A stretch of 8,873 nucleotides of DNA from Bacillota bacterium (GCA_023621975.1 JAMOAC010000234.1:1-8873); one strand, 5' to 3'; positions 1 to 6,997 are shown, numbered from the stretch's first letter. Numbers and translations are program-made. Notes: generated by a model from the sequence alone, not told the origin.

Positions 1-145
1 CGTATCAAAAGGCGTTATACCGGTGAAAAAGATTGCTTCGGATGTTTACGATTTTAAGGATATACAGAAGGCTATGGAACATGCAATCAAACACAAAAAC
101 GAGGTTATTAAGTGCCTTGTACGAATTAGCCCTGATGCAGAGTAG
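1..145 (+). CDS. Zinc-type medium-chain alcohol/polyol dehydrogenase, C-terminal fragment
   Basis: Only the last 47 codons lie in the window (frame starting at base 2, stop TAG at 143-145). The fragment reads VSKGVIPVKKIASDVYDF, then KDIQKAMEHAIKHKNEVIKC and LVRI. This is the usual end of medium-chain, Zn-dependent dehydrogenases of the sorbitol/threonine dehydrogenase group: a conserved Y-x-F/L-x-D-I-x-x-A-(M/F) helix followed by a final strand ending in a K-hydrophobic motif. The catalytic and zinc-binding domain is outside the window, so the substrate is not visible. The ribulokinase gene starts 36 nt downstream on the same strand, so the two are probably co-transcribed. Oxidation of a pentitol or other sugar alcohol to a ketose would fit the context, but that is inference. 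Any other MDR alcohol dehydrogenase is possible. Confidence 0.7.
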   Translation, partial: VSKGVIPVKKIASDVYDFKDIQKAMEHAIKHKNEVIKCLVRISPDAE

Positions 146-181
146 CCGAAAAAGAGAGCAGTAGGAAAGGAGAAATATGTT

Positions 182-1840
182 ATGAGAAGTCTTGTTGCAG
201 GTGTTGACTTCGGCAGTGACTCTGTTCGTGCCATGGTAGTTGATGTCATGACGGGTGAAAGGCTTGCAAAAGCTGTTTCGTACTATCCCAGGTGGCAGAA
301 AAAACTGTATTGCGATGCCGCAAAAAGCCAGTTTCGCCAGCACCCCCTGGATTATATAGAAAGCTTTACAGAATGTATCAAGTCGGTAATGGAACAAATC
401 GGACCGGACAGGAAAAATGACCTGCGCAGTATCGCCATAGACACAACAGGCTCAACACCATGCCCTGTAGACCGGAACGGCACACCACTTGCACTGCTGG
501 ATGAGTTTAAGGATAATCCGAATGCCATGTTCTACCTCTGGAAGGACCATACTGCAGTTGAAGAAGCAAAAGAAATAAATGAGGTATTCTCAACTGCTGA
601 AATTGATTATACCATGTATCAGGGTATCTATTCTTCCGAGTGGTATTGGGCCAAAATATTGCATGGAATCAGAACGGATGAAAGAGTAAGACAGGCGGCC
701 TGGAGCTGGGTAGAGCATTGTGATTGGTTTCCTTCAATGCTTATCGGCAAGACCGATCCTTTAAATATGTACAGAGGTTCATGTGCTGCTGGCCATAAAG
801 CCCTGTGGCACAGCCATTTCGGAGGGCTTCCCTCCAAGAGCACCCTGGCAAAGCTCGACCCTTATCTTGCACTTATAGCCGAACGCTATCAAAGTAAGCC
901 GAAACCGGCGGGCACATGCCTTGGAACTATAACAAGGGAGTGGGCTGAGAAACTTGGGGTACCTGAAGATACTGTTATAGGAGGAGGCTCTTTCGACGCC
1001 CATGCAGGAGCAGTAGGAGCAGGCATCAGCCCCGGAACCATGGTGAAAGTAGTTGGGACATCTACAGTGGACATGCTCATTGAAAAGGCTGAAAAACTTG
1101 AAGGCAAATACCTCAGAGCTTACTGCGGACTGGCTGAGGATTCAATTGTGCCGGGATATGTCGGCATAGAGGCTGGACAGGCAGCATTCGGAGATGTGTA
1201 TGCGTGGTTTTCATCACTGCTGTTATGGCCTGTGCATGAGATGCTTCCAGGATGTCATGAAATTGATGAGCAAACGAGGGAAAAAATAATTGAAGATATG
1301 AGCAAAAGGATAATCAGAGAAATCGAGCAGAAAGCAATGGCACTGGCAGATGATACGGACATTGTGGCACTGGATTGGTTTAACGGGCGCAGGTATCCGC
1401 ACCTTAATGAAAATGTAAAAGCTGCCATATCCGGGCTTAATCTTGGGAGCACAGCGCCTGAAATTTACAGGGCACTGGTTGAAGCTACGGTATTCGGATC
1501 AAGGCGGGTATTTGACAGTTTCATTCAAAACGGCATAAACATTGAACGGCTGATTATGGTTGGAGGAATTGCAAAGAAATCGCCCTACGTAATGCAGATG
1601 ATGGCAGATGTATTGCAGCGGCCGGTGATGGTATCTACTGAAGACCAGGTTCCAACCCTTGGAGCGGCAATATATGCAGCTGTTGCAGCGGGATTTTACC
1701 CAGATGTTCCATCTGCCCAGAAAGCGCTGTGTGAGCCATATAGAGCAAACTATTTCCCCAATAAGGAAAAGTCGGAAAGGTATAATGAAAAATATATGCG
1801 ATACCTTTCATTGGGGAATTATGTAGAATCAACGACTTAA
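182..1840 (+). CDS. araB: Ribulokinase, FGGY family
   Basis: ATP-dependent cytoplasmic sugar kinase of 552 aa, close to the ~560 aa usual for AraB. It would phosphorylate L-ribulose (in the family also other ketopentoses and some pentitols) at O5, feeding the pentose phosphate pathway. Visible landmarks: N-terminal phosphate-binding loop GVDFGSDSVR (7-16), the AraB-typical YPRWQK (35-40), DTTGSTPCPVD (87-97), NPNAMFYLWKDHTA (112-125), IYSSEWYWAKILH (149-161), CAAGHKALWH (201-210), GGSFDAHAGAVGAG (268-281) with probable catalytic base Asp272, GTST (292-295), LDWFNGRR (397-404) and the ATP-site motif GGIAKKS (461-467). All are AraB-specific rather than generic FGGY. AGGAG at 168-172, 9 nt before ATG 182, supports this start; a nearer ATG at 177 hits a stop after two codons. 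It follows the dehydrogenase by 36 nt and converges on the isomerase gene. No canonical araA or araD is in the window. Confidence 0.93.
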   Translation: MRSLVAGVDFGSDSVRAMVVDVMTGERLAKAVSYYPRWQKKLYCDAAKSQFRQHPLDYIESFTECIKSVMEQIGPDRKNDLRSIAIDTTGSTPCPVDRNGTPLALLDEFKDNPNAMFYLWKDHTAVEEAKEINEVFSTAEIDYTMYQGIYSSEWYWAKILHGIRTDERVRQAAWSWVEHCDWFPSMLIGKTDPLNMYRGSCAAGHKALWHSHFGGLPSKSTLAKLDPYLALIAERYQSKPKPAGTCLGTITREWAEKLGVPEDTVIGGGSFDAHAGAVGAGISPGTMVKVVGTSTVDMLIEKAEKLEGKYLRAYCGLAEDSIVPGYVGIEAGQAAFGDVYAWFSSLLLWPVHEMLPGCHEIDEQTREKIIEDMSKRIIREIEQKAMALADDTDIVALDWFNGRRYPHLNENVKAAISGLNLGSTAPEIYRALVEATVFGSRRVFDSFIQNGINIERLIMVGGIAKKSPYVMQMMADVLQRPVMVSTEDQVPTLGAAIYAAVAAGFYPDVPSAQKALCEPYRANYFPNKEKSERYNEKYMRYLSLGNYVESTT

Positions 1841-1863
1841 ATTGGTGGAAGCCAAGGGCAGAG

Positions 1864-1924
1864 CCAAGGGGACGGTTCTTCTGGTCACAGTTGCAAACTG
1901 TGACCAGAAGAACTGTCCCCTTGG
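1864..1924. repeat. REP-like long inverted repeat (hairpin) between convergent genes
   Basis: Two 29-nt arms (1864-1892 and 1896-1924) are complementary at every position except one, which is a G-T pair, leaving a 3-nt GCA loop. The arm begins CCAAGGGGACGGTTCTTCTG. It starts 23 nt after the kinase stop and ends 14 nt beyond the isomerase stop, filling the convergent gap. A partial extra copy of GCCAAGGG lies at 1851-1858, just outside the left arm. There is no U-tract after either arm, so it is not a textbook intrinsic terminator, though such a stable stem could block or stabilise both 3' ends. From memory, GGGGACGGTTCT-type palindromes recur in dispersed copies in several Clostridia genomes; that dispersal cannot be checked here. 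Confidence 0.85.
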
Positions 1925-1938
1925 TATGCTGGCACTAA

Positions 1939-3420
1939 TTATTTAAACGGGTTTTCCGTGGGATAAGGAAGTGAAGCAGGCTGATTATATGATATCTTTG
2001 GTACACCCAGCATTGTGAAAATATCGAAAAGCGTTTTGCCTATATGGCCGAATGCAACCGCCCCATGATGAGGATAACGGTCTTCGATAAGCACATGGCG
2101 ATAGAAACGCTCCATTTCTTTTATGGCGAAAATACCAATGCCACCAAATGAACGTGTTGCCACGGGCAAAATCTCACCTTGGGCAATATACGCTTTCAAA
2201 CCGCCCTCGCTTGTCCCCTGAAGTCGGAAGAATGTAATCTTTCCAGGCTTCAAATCACCTTCAAGCGTACCTCTGGTTATATTAGGAGGACAATCAGGTT
2301 CAAGGCACCTCTTCATGATTAGCTGATACCTTATCTCAGGATTCCTCAGGTAGCATACCGGCGTGTTTCCGCAGTGGAAACCCATGAATGTTTCCCGGAG
2401 CCTGTAATCAAATTTTCCTGAGATATCTGATTCATACAAGTCTGCGGGAACTGAGTTGTTGACATCCAGAAGTGTAACGGGAGAACCGCTTGCGCAGATA
2501 CCTATATACTCAGAGAGTGCACCGTAAATATCTGTTTCACACGCTACGGGAATACCTTTTGAACAAAGCCTGGAGTTAACATAGCACGGTACAAATCCAA
2601 ATTCCGTCTGAAATGCAGGCCAGCACTTATTTGCAAAGGCAATATACTTCCGTGATCCCTTATTTTCTTCCATCCAGTCAAGAAGGGTAAGTTCAAACTG
2701 AGCCAACCGGGGAAGAATGTCAGGCATTTTGTTGCCTTCTCCCAATTCCGATGCCATTTCAGCAACTACTTCGGGAATTCGTGGGTCATCCTTGTGTTTG
2801 CTAAAAGATACTAATAGGTCAAGCTCTGAATTTTCCTGTATTTCAACACCAAGATTGAAAAGCTGCTTTATTGGTGCGTTACATGCAAGAAAATCCTGAG
2901 GGCGCGGGCCGAAAGTAATAATTTTCAGATTGGAAAGGCCTAATAACGTCCTCGCAACGGGTATGAACTCAGCTATCATCCTGGCAATATCTTCGCGACC
3001 TCCGACCGGAAATTCAGGGATAAATGCTTTTATGTTTCTAAGTCCAAGATTATATGAACAGTTAAGCATTCCACAGTAGGCATCGCCCCTGCCGTCAACA
3101 AGATTATCTCCCGATTCTTCGGCAGCTGCTACATACATTACAGGGCCGTTGAAGTACTTGGCGATTATCGTTTCTGAAGTTTCAGGACCGAAATTGCCAA
3201 GGAAAACCACCAGGGAGTTTACACCGTTGTTAACAACGTCTTCAACTGATTTCATTGCATCTGCTTCATTTTCTACGGTTATCGGGCAGTCGTAAATATC
3301 CACCCCAATTTTTGAACACGCAGAGACTACTGCACGGCGTCGCGATTCCGATAAGGATACCGGGAAGCAGTCGCGGCTCACAGAAATAATTCCCAGTTTT
3401 ACGTTTGGTATGTTTTTCAT
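1939..3420 (-). CDS. L-fucose/arabinose isomerase-fold sugar isomerase
   Basis: A 493-aa soluble protein of the L-fucose/L-arabinose isomerase superfamily, which interconverts aldoses and ketoses (L-fucose/L-fuculose, D-arabinose/D-ribulose, L-arabinose/L-ribulose) using a Mn-type metal. E295 in CETDIYGAL and D319 in LLDVNN are 24 residues apart, exactly as for the E. coli FucI metal ligands Glu337 and Asp361. HHGAVAFGHIG (451-461) with MLGVP (470-474) matches the FucI segment around His528, making H452 the third ligand. It is about 100 aa shorter than E. coli FucI and close to AraA in length, but its motifs are FucI-like rather than AraA-like. An AAGGAGG at 3428-3434, 7 nt from the ATG, is a near-ideal ribosome binding site. 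It lies 178 nt downstream of the GRE gene on the same strand, behind a tandem repeat. A ribulokinase next door makes D- or L-arabinose to ribulose an attractive guess, but the substrate is not established. Confidence 0.85.
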   Translation of the reverse strand: MKNIPNVKLGIISVSRDCFPVSLSESRRRAVVSACSKIGVDIYDCPITVENEADAMKSVEDVVNNGVNSLVVFLGNFGPETSETIIAKYFNGPVMYVAAAEESGDNLVDGRGDAYCGMLNCSYNLGLRNIKAFIPEFPVGGREDIARMIAEFIPVARTLLGLSNLKIITFGPRPQDFLACNAPIKQLFNLGVEIQENSELDLLVSFSKHKDDPRIPEVVAEMASELGEGNKMPDILPRLAQFELTLLDWMEENKGSRKYIAFANKCWPAFQTEFGFVPCYVNSRLCSKGIPVACETDIYGALSEYIGICASGSPVTLLDVNNSVPADLYESDISGKFDYRLRETFMGFHCGNTPVCYLRNPEIRYQLIMKRCLEPDCPPNITRGTLEGDLKPGKITFFRLQGTSEGGLKAYIAQGEILPVATRSFGGIGIFAIKEMERFYRHVLIEDRYPHHGAVAFGHIGKTLFDIFTMLGVPKISYNQPASLPYPTENPFK

Positions 3421-3443
3421 AGCAAAACCTCCTTAAATAATAC

Positions 3444-3616
3444 TTAGTCAATTTATATACCTGGCTCTGCATTCGGCTATTTTATATACTTAACACCCTG
3501 CATTCAGGCCCTTTATATACATGGCTCTTTGTTCAGCCATTATATACTTAACTTTTCATTCAGCCACTTTATAATACTTAACACTGCATTCAAATATTTT
3601 ATATACTTAACTCTGC
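3444..3616. repeat. Degenerate ~29-bp tandem repeat, six copies, overlapping the GRE stop
   Basis: Six head-to-tail copies can be read at 3588-3616, 3558-3587, 3531-3557, 3502-3530, 3471-3501 and 3444-3470 (lengths 29, 30, 27, 29, 31, 27). On the minus strand the shared core is GCAGAGTTAAGTATATAAA followed by a variable GGCTGAAT-like end. Copies at 3502-3530 and 3444-3470 carry GCCATGTATATAA or GCCAGGTATATAA in place of TTAAGTATATAA, giving two sub-types. The first copy, in transcription order, overlaps the last 18 nt of the GRE gene, so the stop codon TAA lies in the repeat. The array fills nearly all of the spacer before the isomerase. Purpose unknown: a site for mRNA processing, protein binding or slipped-strand variation are all possible. 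Confidence 0.85.
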
Positions 3617-5644
3617 CCTTTTGATAATATGGTCCTGGTATTCCTTGCTCAACTCTGTAAAATAACCACTCCAGCCCCATACCCTGACAATCAGGTTCCG
3701 GTGCTTTTCAGGATTTTTCTGGGCATCAATCAGAATATCACGGTTTACCGAGTTTAGCTGTAACTGGTTGCCCCCCAAATCCATAAAGGATTTTACCAGC
3801 AATGCAACTTTGGAAACAGCTTCAGGAGTACGGAAAACGGTATCATGCAGTTCAAGGGTAAGCGGTCCTCCGTTAATCACTTTTTTCAAATCAGGTTTGG
3901 CAAATGATTTTATGATTGAAACAGGCCCGTTTAAACGGGCAAACATGCTTGGTGAATAGTTTGCCGGAAACTCTTCGCCGTGGTTTCTTCCGTCGGGTGT
4001 AGCAGGCATGTCCTTTGAATGCCAGATATAATACATTGCCGAACCATTTTTTTTATTTTGCAGGGATTGTGCAAATGCGTCCAAAAGCGAAACAGCAATG
4101 TTGTCTGCAAATTCATCATCGTTTCCAAACTTAGGGGCATTATATCTTAGCTTGTTACGAAGGTCTTCAAAGCCTTTAAAATTGTTTTTTAGTGCTGCAA
4201 CAAGTGTCTCAGGCTTAATTTCACCCTTTTCAAAAACGTATTTTTTTATTGCAGCAAGTGAGTCTACTGCAGTAGAAATGCCAGTTCCATGTACCCCGTA
4301 ATTGTTATAACGGTTTCCATGTGAAATATCTTTTGCATTTTCCACACAGCCTTCCATCATGAGCGATAAAAAGGGAGCGGGGAAGATATAGATATTTTTT
4401 GTATTATTGCATATTTCGTCAGCCTGGCTATTAATATTTTCCTTTACAAAAGCAAAAAATTCATCAAAACTTTTACAACTCTTAAGCTTATCAAAAGTTG
4501 AATCCTCAACTGCCTTAACAAATGACAAGGCATCTATATTTGGAATATCCATTCCCCTTCCGGGTATGATAAATTCCCAGCAGGCAGCAACAACATAATT
4601 ATATGCATCATTTTTATCATATCCCAGATTAATTAACCCGTCAATTACAACATCATCATTTGAATACTGTGGAAAGCCAAGCCCCTGCTTCGTAAGCTGA
4701 GTACCAAGAATATACCGTTCAATGGGCGTGTTTTTGCTTACACGCAAATTTATTTTAGGATCTATCAGCTTTAATTCGAGGCTGGCTTTAAGACAAATTT
4801 CCGAAAGTATGTTAAAACTGTCCGACCCGTCCTCGTTCAGTCCACCCAGAACCAGGCTCTGACCGTTGTCGCCCTGCTGCATTCCGGGATAGAGGTCGCT
4901 GTCCCGATTAAGGGATAAGAAGAATTCTTCCACCAGTTCAAGCGCACTGTCATAATCCAGCAGCCCTTTTTCCATGTCATTCTTAAGGTATTTGAACATA
5001 TATTGATCAAAGCGTCCAAGGGTATTGTGGTAATTGTTGCCGCACCACATTGTAAAATGAAGCAACCGTAGCATTTGCAAGGCCTGGAGAAAATTGGCGG
5101 GAGGATTTGCAGGGATATTGCTGAAACTTTCAGCAACAATCCTGTTTCCTACCTTCTCTGCCTCTTTCCGATACCTGCCGGCAAGAGCTTCGACCGAGTC
5201 AAGAATGGAGAGAAGCTGCCTGAGGTAGTGAACAGATGAAATGTCTCCGCATTTTTCAAATTTTCCGATAACCCCTGCGATTTCCCTGCGTTTTTTATCA
5301 AAACCTGCATCCAGCAGCAGGGAGTAGTTGACATTTATGTTACACACTTCGCCTCTTTCGTGAATACGATGAGCTGCCTTTATTGCATTCAGTTCATCTT
5401 CCGTAAAAATTTCAGGCGGCTTTGGAATTGTACGCATTAATGCTATTTTCTCATCTTTCAATACAACGGGTACTTCGTTGTCAAGCATGTATTTCAGGCG
5501 AATAACCGCCCTGTCAACGTCAGGCGTATTGTTGCGGCTAAATTCTGAGGCCAGGACCATGGGGTCAGGGGCTTTTTGCCTGTAAGAATGGTGTTTTTTT
5601 TCATCAATAAAAAATCTTCGCAAATTACTTATCCTCTCCGTCAT
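3599..5644 (-). CDS. Short glycyl radical enzyme (PFL-like family), probable dehydratase/lyase of unknown substrate
   Basis: Oxygen-sensitive radical enzyme of 681 aa, shorter than the ~760-850 aa of PFL, glycerol dehydratase or choline lyase. The fold is complete: NTLGRFDQYM (207-216), the thiyl-radical loop VVAACWEF (351-358) with Cys355 and Glu357, FGNDDEFAD (506-514), ATPDGR (548-553), NGGPLTLEL (591-599), QLQLNSVNRDILIDAQKNPE (627-646) and the C-terminal radical motif RVWGWSGYF (654-662) with Gly657. Cys-x-Glu is the arrangement of GRE dehydratases and C-N/C-O lyases, where the Glu acts as a base; PFL itself has Cys-Cys, so pyruvate formate-lyase is unlikely. Trp replaces the common Tyr after the radical Gly. 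The start overlaps the activase stop (ATGA), and AGGAGT at 5653-5658 inside the activase gene supports it. The isomerase lies downstream. A polyol, deoxy- or anhydro-sugar substrate would fit the neighbours; that is inference. Confidence 0.92.
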   Translation of the reverse strand: MTERISNLRRFFIDEKKHHSYRQKAPDPMVLASEFSRNNTPDVDRAVIRLKYMLDNEVPVVLKDEKIALMRTIPKPPEIFTEDELNAIKAAHRIHERGEVCNINVNYSLLLDAGFDKKRREIAGVIGKFEKCGDISSVHYLRQLLSILDSVEALAGRYRKEAEKVGNRIVAESFSNIPANPPANFLQALQMLRLLHFTMWCGNNYHNTLGRFDQYMFKYLKNDMEKGLLDYDSALELVEEFFLSLNRDSDLYPGMQQGDNGQSLVLGGLNEDGSDSFNILSEICLKASLELKLIDPKINLRVSKNTPIERYILGTQLTKQGLGFPQYSNDDVVIDGLINLGYDKNDAYNYVVAACWEFIIPGRGMDIPNIDALSFVKAVEDSTFDKLKSCKSFDEFFAFVKENINSQADEICNNTKNIYIFPAPFLSLMMEGCVENAKDISHGNRYNNYGVHGTGISTAVDSLAAIKKYVFEKGEIKPETLVAALKNNFKGFEDLRNKLRYNAPKFGNDDEFADNIAVSLLDAFAQSLQNKKNGSAMYYIWHSKDMPATPDGRNHGEEFPANYSPSMFARLNGPVSIIKSFAKPDLKKVINGGPLTLELHDTVFRTPEAVSKVALLVKSFMDLGGNQLQLNSVNRDILIDAQKNPEKHRNLIVRVWGWSGYFTELSKEYQDHIIKRAELSI

Positions 5645-6486
5645 AAAATTACACTCCTTATGCCGTATTGTGAGAAAATATCCTGAGATATGAAAACCGG
5701 ACGATTTACATCGAACATGGGGTTATATTCCCTGCCAATCATTTCATACTTTGCCCCTGCGGTTTTATGATATGGAAGGAGCTCGACCCTTTCAAGCATC
5801 GGCGCATCTTTTATCAGCTCAGCCACAGCGCAGAAATCGGATTCACTGTCATTAACCCCCGGTATAACGGGTATGCGCACGGCAAATTTTATATTTCCTC
5901 TGCATAGATATGCAAGATTTTCAAGGATTTTTGCATTGTCAACACCTGTATATTTAATATGAAGGCCGCTGTCCACCAGTTTAACATCCATCATTACATA
6001 ATCCGTCAGGCGCACTACCGACTTGAATGTTTCACTGTCAGCATAGCCTGATGTTTCAATTGCTTTATGAATGCCATTAAGAAGCGAAAGTGTTTCCAAC
6101 AAAAATTCCGGCTGCATTAAAGGCTCACCTCCGGAGAAAGTTACACCGCCCCCGTATGAAGCATAATAATTACTTTTTTCCCGTATATATCCGGCAAGAT
6201 TTTCCGCCGTTACATATTCACCGCATATTTTGCGAAGGTTGAGCGGGCATTGGGGAATACATTTTCCGCATGTGATGCACTTGTCATTATCACATACATT
6301 TTTGCAGCGTCCGCAGGCAAGGCAGGATGCCTTGCTTACCATTAGTTCCGGGCACATTTTCTGCCCCTCGGGATTGTGACACCAGCTGCACCGGAGAGGA
6401 CAGCCCTTGAGAAATACCGTTTGCCTGATACCCGGGCCGTCATATATGGCAAATTCTTTTATATCAAAAATTATCCCTGTACTCAT
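5641..6486 (-). CDS. Glycyl radical enzyme activating enzyme (radical SAM)
   Basis: A 281-aa activase that uses S-adenosylmethionine and a [4Fe-4S] cluster to abstract hydrogen from the glycine (Gly657) of the partner GRE encoded immediately downstream. It opens with the family signature FDIKEFAIYDGPGIR (7-21) and VFLKGCPLRCSWCHNPE (24-40); C29, C33 and C36 form the CX3CX2C radical-SAM triad. An inserted ferredoxin-like region has two CX2CX2CX3C sets (C55, C58, C61, C65 and C70, C73, C76, C80), as in activases of non-PFL GREs. SAM-binding GGEP is at 119-122, with MDVKL (166-170), VRIPVIPGVND (203-213) and LLPYHKTAGAKYE (236-248) further on. Only four residues separate the two cysteine sets, which seems tight. 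The ATG at 6486 is chosen because it precedes the family N-terminus directly; its ribosome site (AGGTCAG near 6492-6498) is weak. It is the first gene of the minus-strand operon. Confidence 0.94.
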   Translation of the reverse strand: MSTGIIFDIKEFAIYDGPGIRQTVFLKGCPLRCSWCHNPEGQKMCPELMVSKASCLACGRCKNVCDNDKCITCGKCIPQCPLNLRKICGEYVTAENLAGYIREKSNYYASYGGGVTFSGGEPLMQPEFLLETLSLLNGIHKAIETSGYADSETFKSVVRLTDYVMMDVKLVDSGLHIKYTGVDNAKILENLAYLCRGNIKFAVRIPVIPGVNDSESDFCAVAELIKDAPMLERVELLPYHKTAGAKYEMIGREYNPMFDVNRPVFISQDIFSQYGIRSVIL

Positions 6487-6569
6487 TGTTTCTGACCTGC
6501 TGTTACTGAAAATTTATGATATTTGCAGCACAAATATTTTAATGAAAAACGTAGAAGAAATCGCGAATT

Positions 6570-6594
6570 AAAAAGTTTATATAAAAAACTTTTT
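6570..6594. promoter_or_regulatory. Candidate operator palindrome over the GRE-operon -10 box
   Basis: A perfect 9-bp inverted repeat has arms AAAAAGTTT (6570-6578) and AAACTTTTT (6586-6594) around a 7-nt AT centre, 25 bp in all. On the minus strand it contains TATAAA (complement of 6576-6581), a possible -10 box about 90 nt before the activase ATG. The -35 is poor (TTTGTA, 16-nt spacing). The 25-bp size and position resemble operators bound by XylR-type ROK repressors, and a ROK gene lies divergently next to it. Binding is inferred, and the AT-rich setting raises the risk of a chance palindrome. Confidence 0.45.
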
Positions 6595-6624
6595 GCTTAC
6601 AAATAGATAGTATCATTAAAATAA

Positions 6625-6683
6625 GTCAAAGGCAATAGAATTAATTCAATTAAGTGAAATTTTTATCCTTTGACACGTCAAGG
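6625..6683. repeat. GTCAAAGG/CCTTTGAC inverted half-sites
   Basis: GTCAAAGG (6625-6632) is exactly complementary to CCTTTGAC (6667-6674), with 34 nt between them. The right half-site runs into a separate 12-bp palindrome, TTGAC-AC-GTCAA (6670-6681), giving a third related half-site, GTCAAGG (6677-6683). They lie upstream of the probable activase promoter and of the regulator promoter, where a looping or activator site would be expected. No known regulator is assigned, and the match could be chance. Confidence 0.35.
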
Positions 6684-6849
6684 CCACAATACAACCGGGC
6701 AGGTGAACGCACAGAATGTAATCCCAAACGGAAAGTACCCATTTCAGGTCAATGAGCTGCACGCAATAATCTGTGGTACATGTATTATGGCACTGATAAA
6801 AATTCTTGACAAATGTACTTTTATAGAATATTATAAAAATAAAGGTTGA
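6658..6849 (+). other. GC-richer island in the divergent intergenic region, possible coding relic
   Basis: Bases ~6667-6795 are clearly richer in G and C than the very AT-rich DNA on either side. One plus-strand frame stays open from 6658 (after a TGA at 6655) to a TGA at 6847-6849 and contains GQVNAQNVIPNGKYPFQVNE followed by LHAIICGTCIMAL. The composition and wording look like ordinary protein, but there is no start with a ribosome binding site near the head, and I do not recognise the family. A decayed fragment of a lost gene is my preferred reading; a structured RNA or a protein-binding region are alternatives, though I could not find a convincing set of stems. Confidence 0.3.
6806..6834 (+). 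promoter_or_regulatory. Sigma-A-type promoter for the ROK regulator
   Basis: A consensus -35 TTGACA (6806-6811), a 17-nt spacer and TATTAT (6829-6834, five of six consensus) form the best promoter in the window. It would start transcription near 6841 and leave a leader of about 155 nt, extremely rich in A and T, before the TTG start at 6998. The leader carries TGTAAT three times (6905, 6925, 6931) and a short inverted repeat CTTAT-TT-ATAAG (6912-6923), possible autoregulatory sites. No terminator-antiterminator pair or known riboswitch was seen in it. Confidence 0.6.
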
Positions 6850-6997
6850 AAATGTTTACGCAATTAACTTTTATAAATAAATAAAATTTTTATCTGCAAT
6901 ACAATGTAATTCTTATTTATAAGTTGTAATTGTAATATTAAGTTTTTTGATTTTTTTACTTTTTCATTATTCAAATGCAAGAAAGCGGTGAAGTGCT

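Noticed and set aside
5..397. A 130-codon minus-strand frame over the start of the kinase
   Set aside because: It overlaps the conserved AraB N-terminus and the dehydrogenase tail; no ribosome binding site or protein-like motifs support it.
1864..1924. The hairpin as a classic intrinsic terminator
   Set aside because: Neither arm is followed by a run of U on either strand, and the stem is far longer than usual terminators; a dispersed palindrome fits better.
3444..3616. The tandem array as a CRISPR
   Set aside because: The units abut directly with no unique spacers, are degenerate, and no cas genes are present.
3599..5644. Pyruvate formate-lyase (pflB)
   Set aside because: The active site has a single Cys followed by Trp-Glu instead of the Cys-Cys pair of PFL, the protein is too short, and the activase carries a ferredoxin-like insert typical of other GREs.
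6841..6997. Riboswitch or attenuator in the regulator leader
   Set aside because: The leader is almost entirely A and T, without stable stems, a terminator or any recognisable aptamer core.
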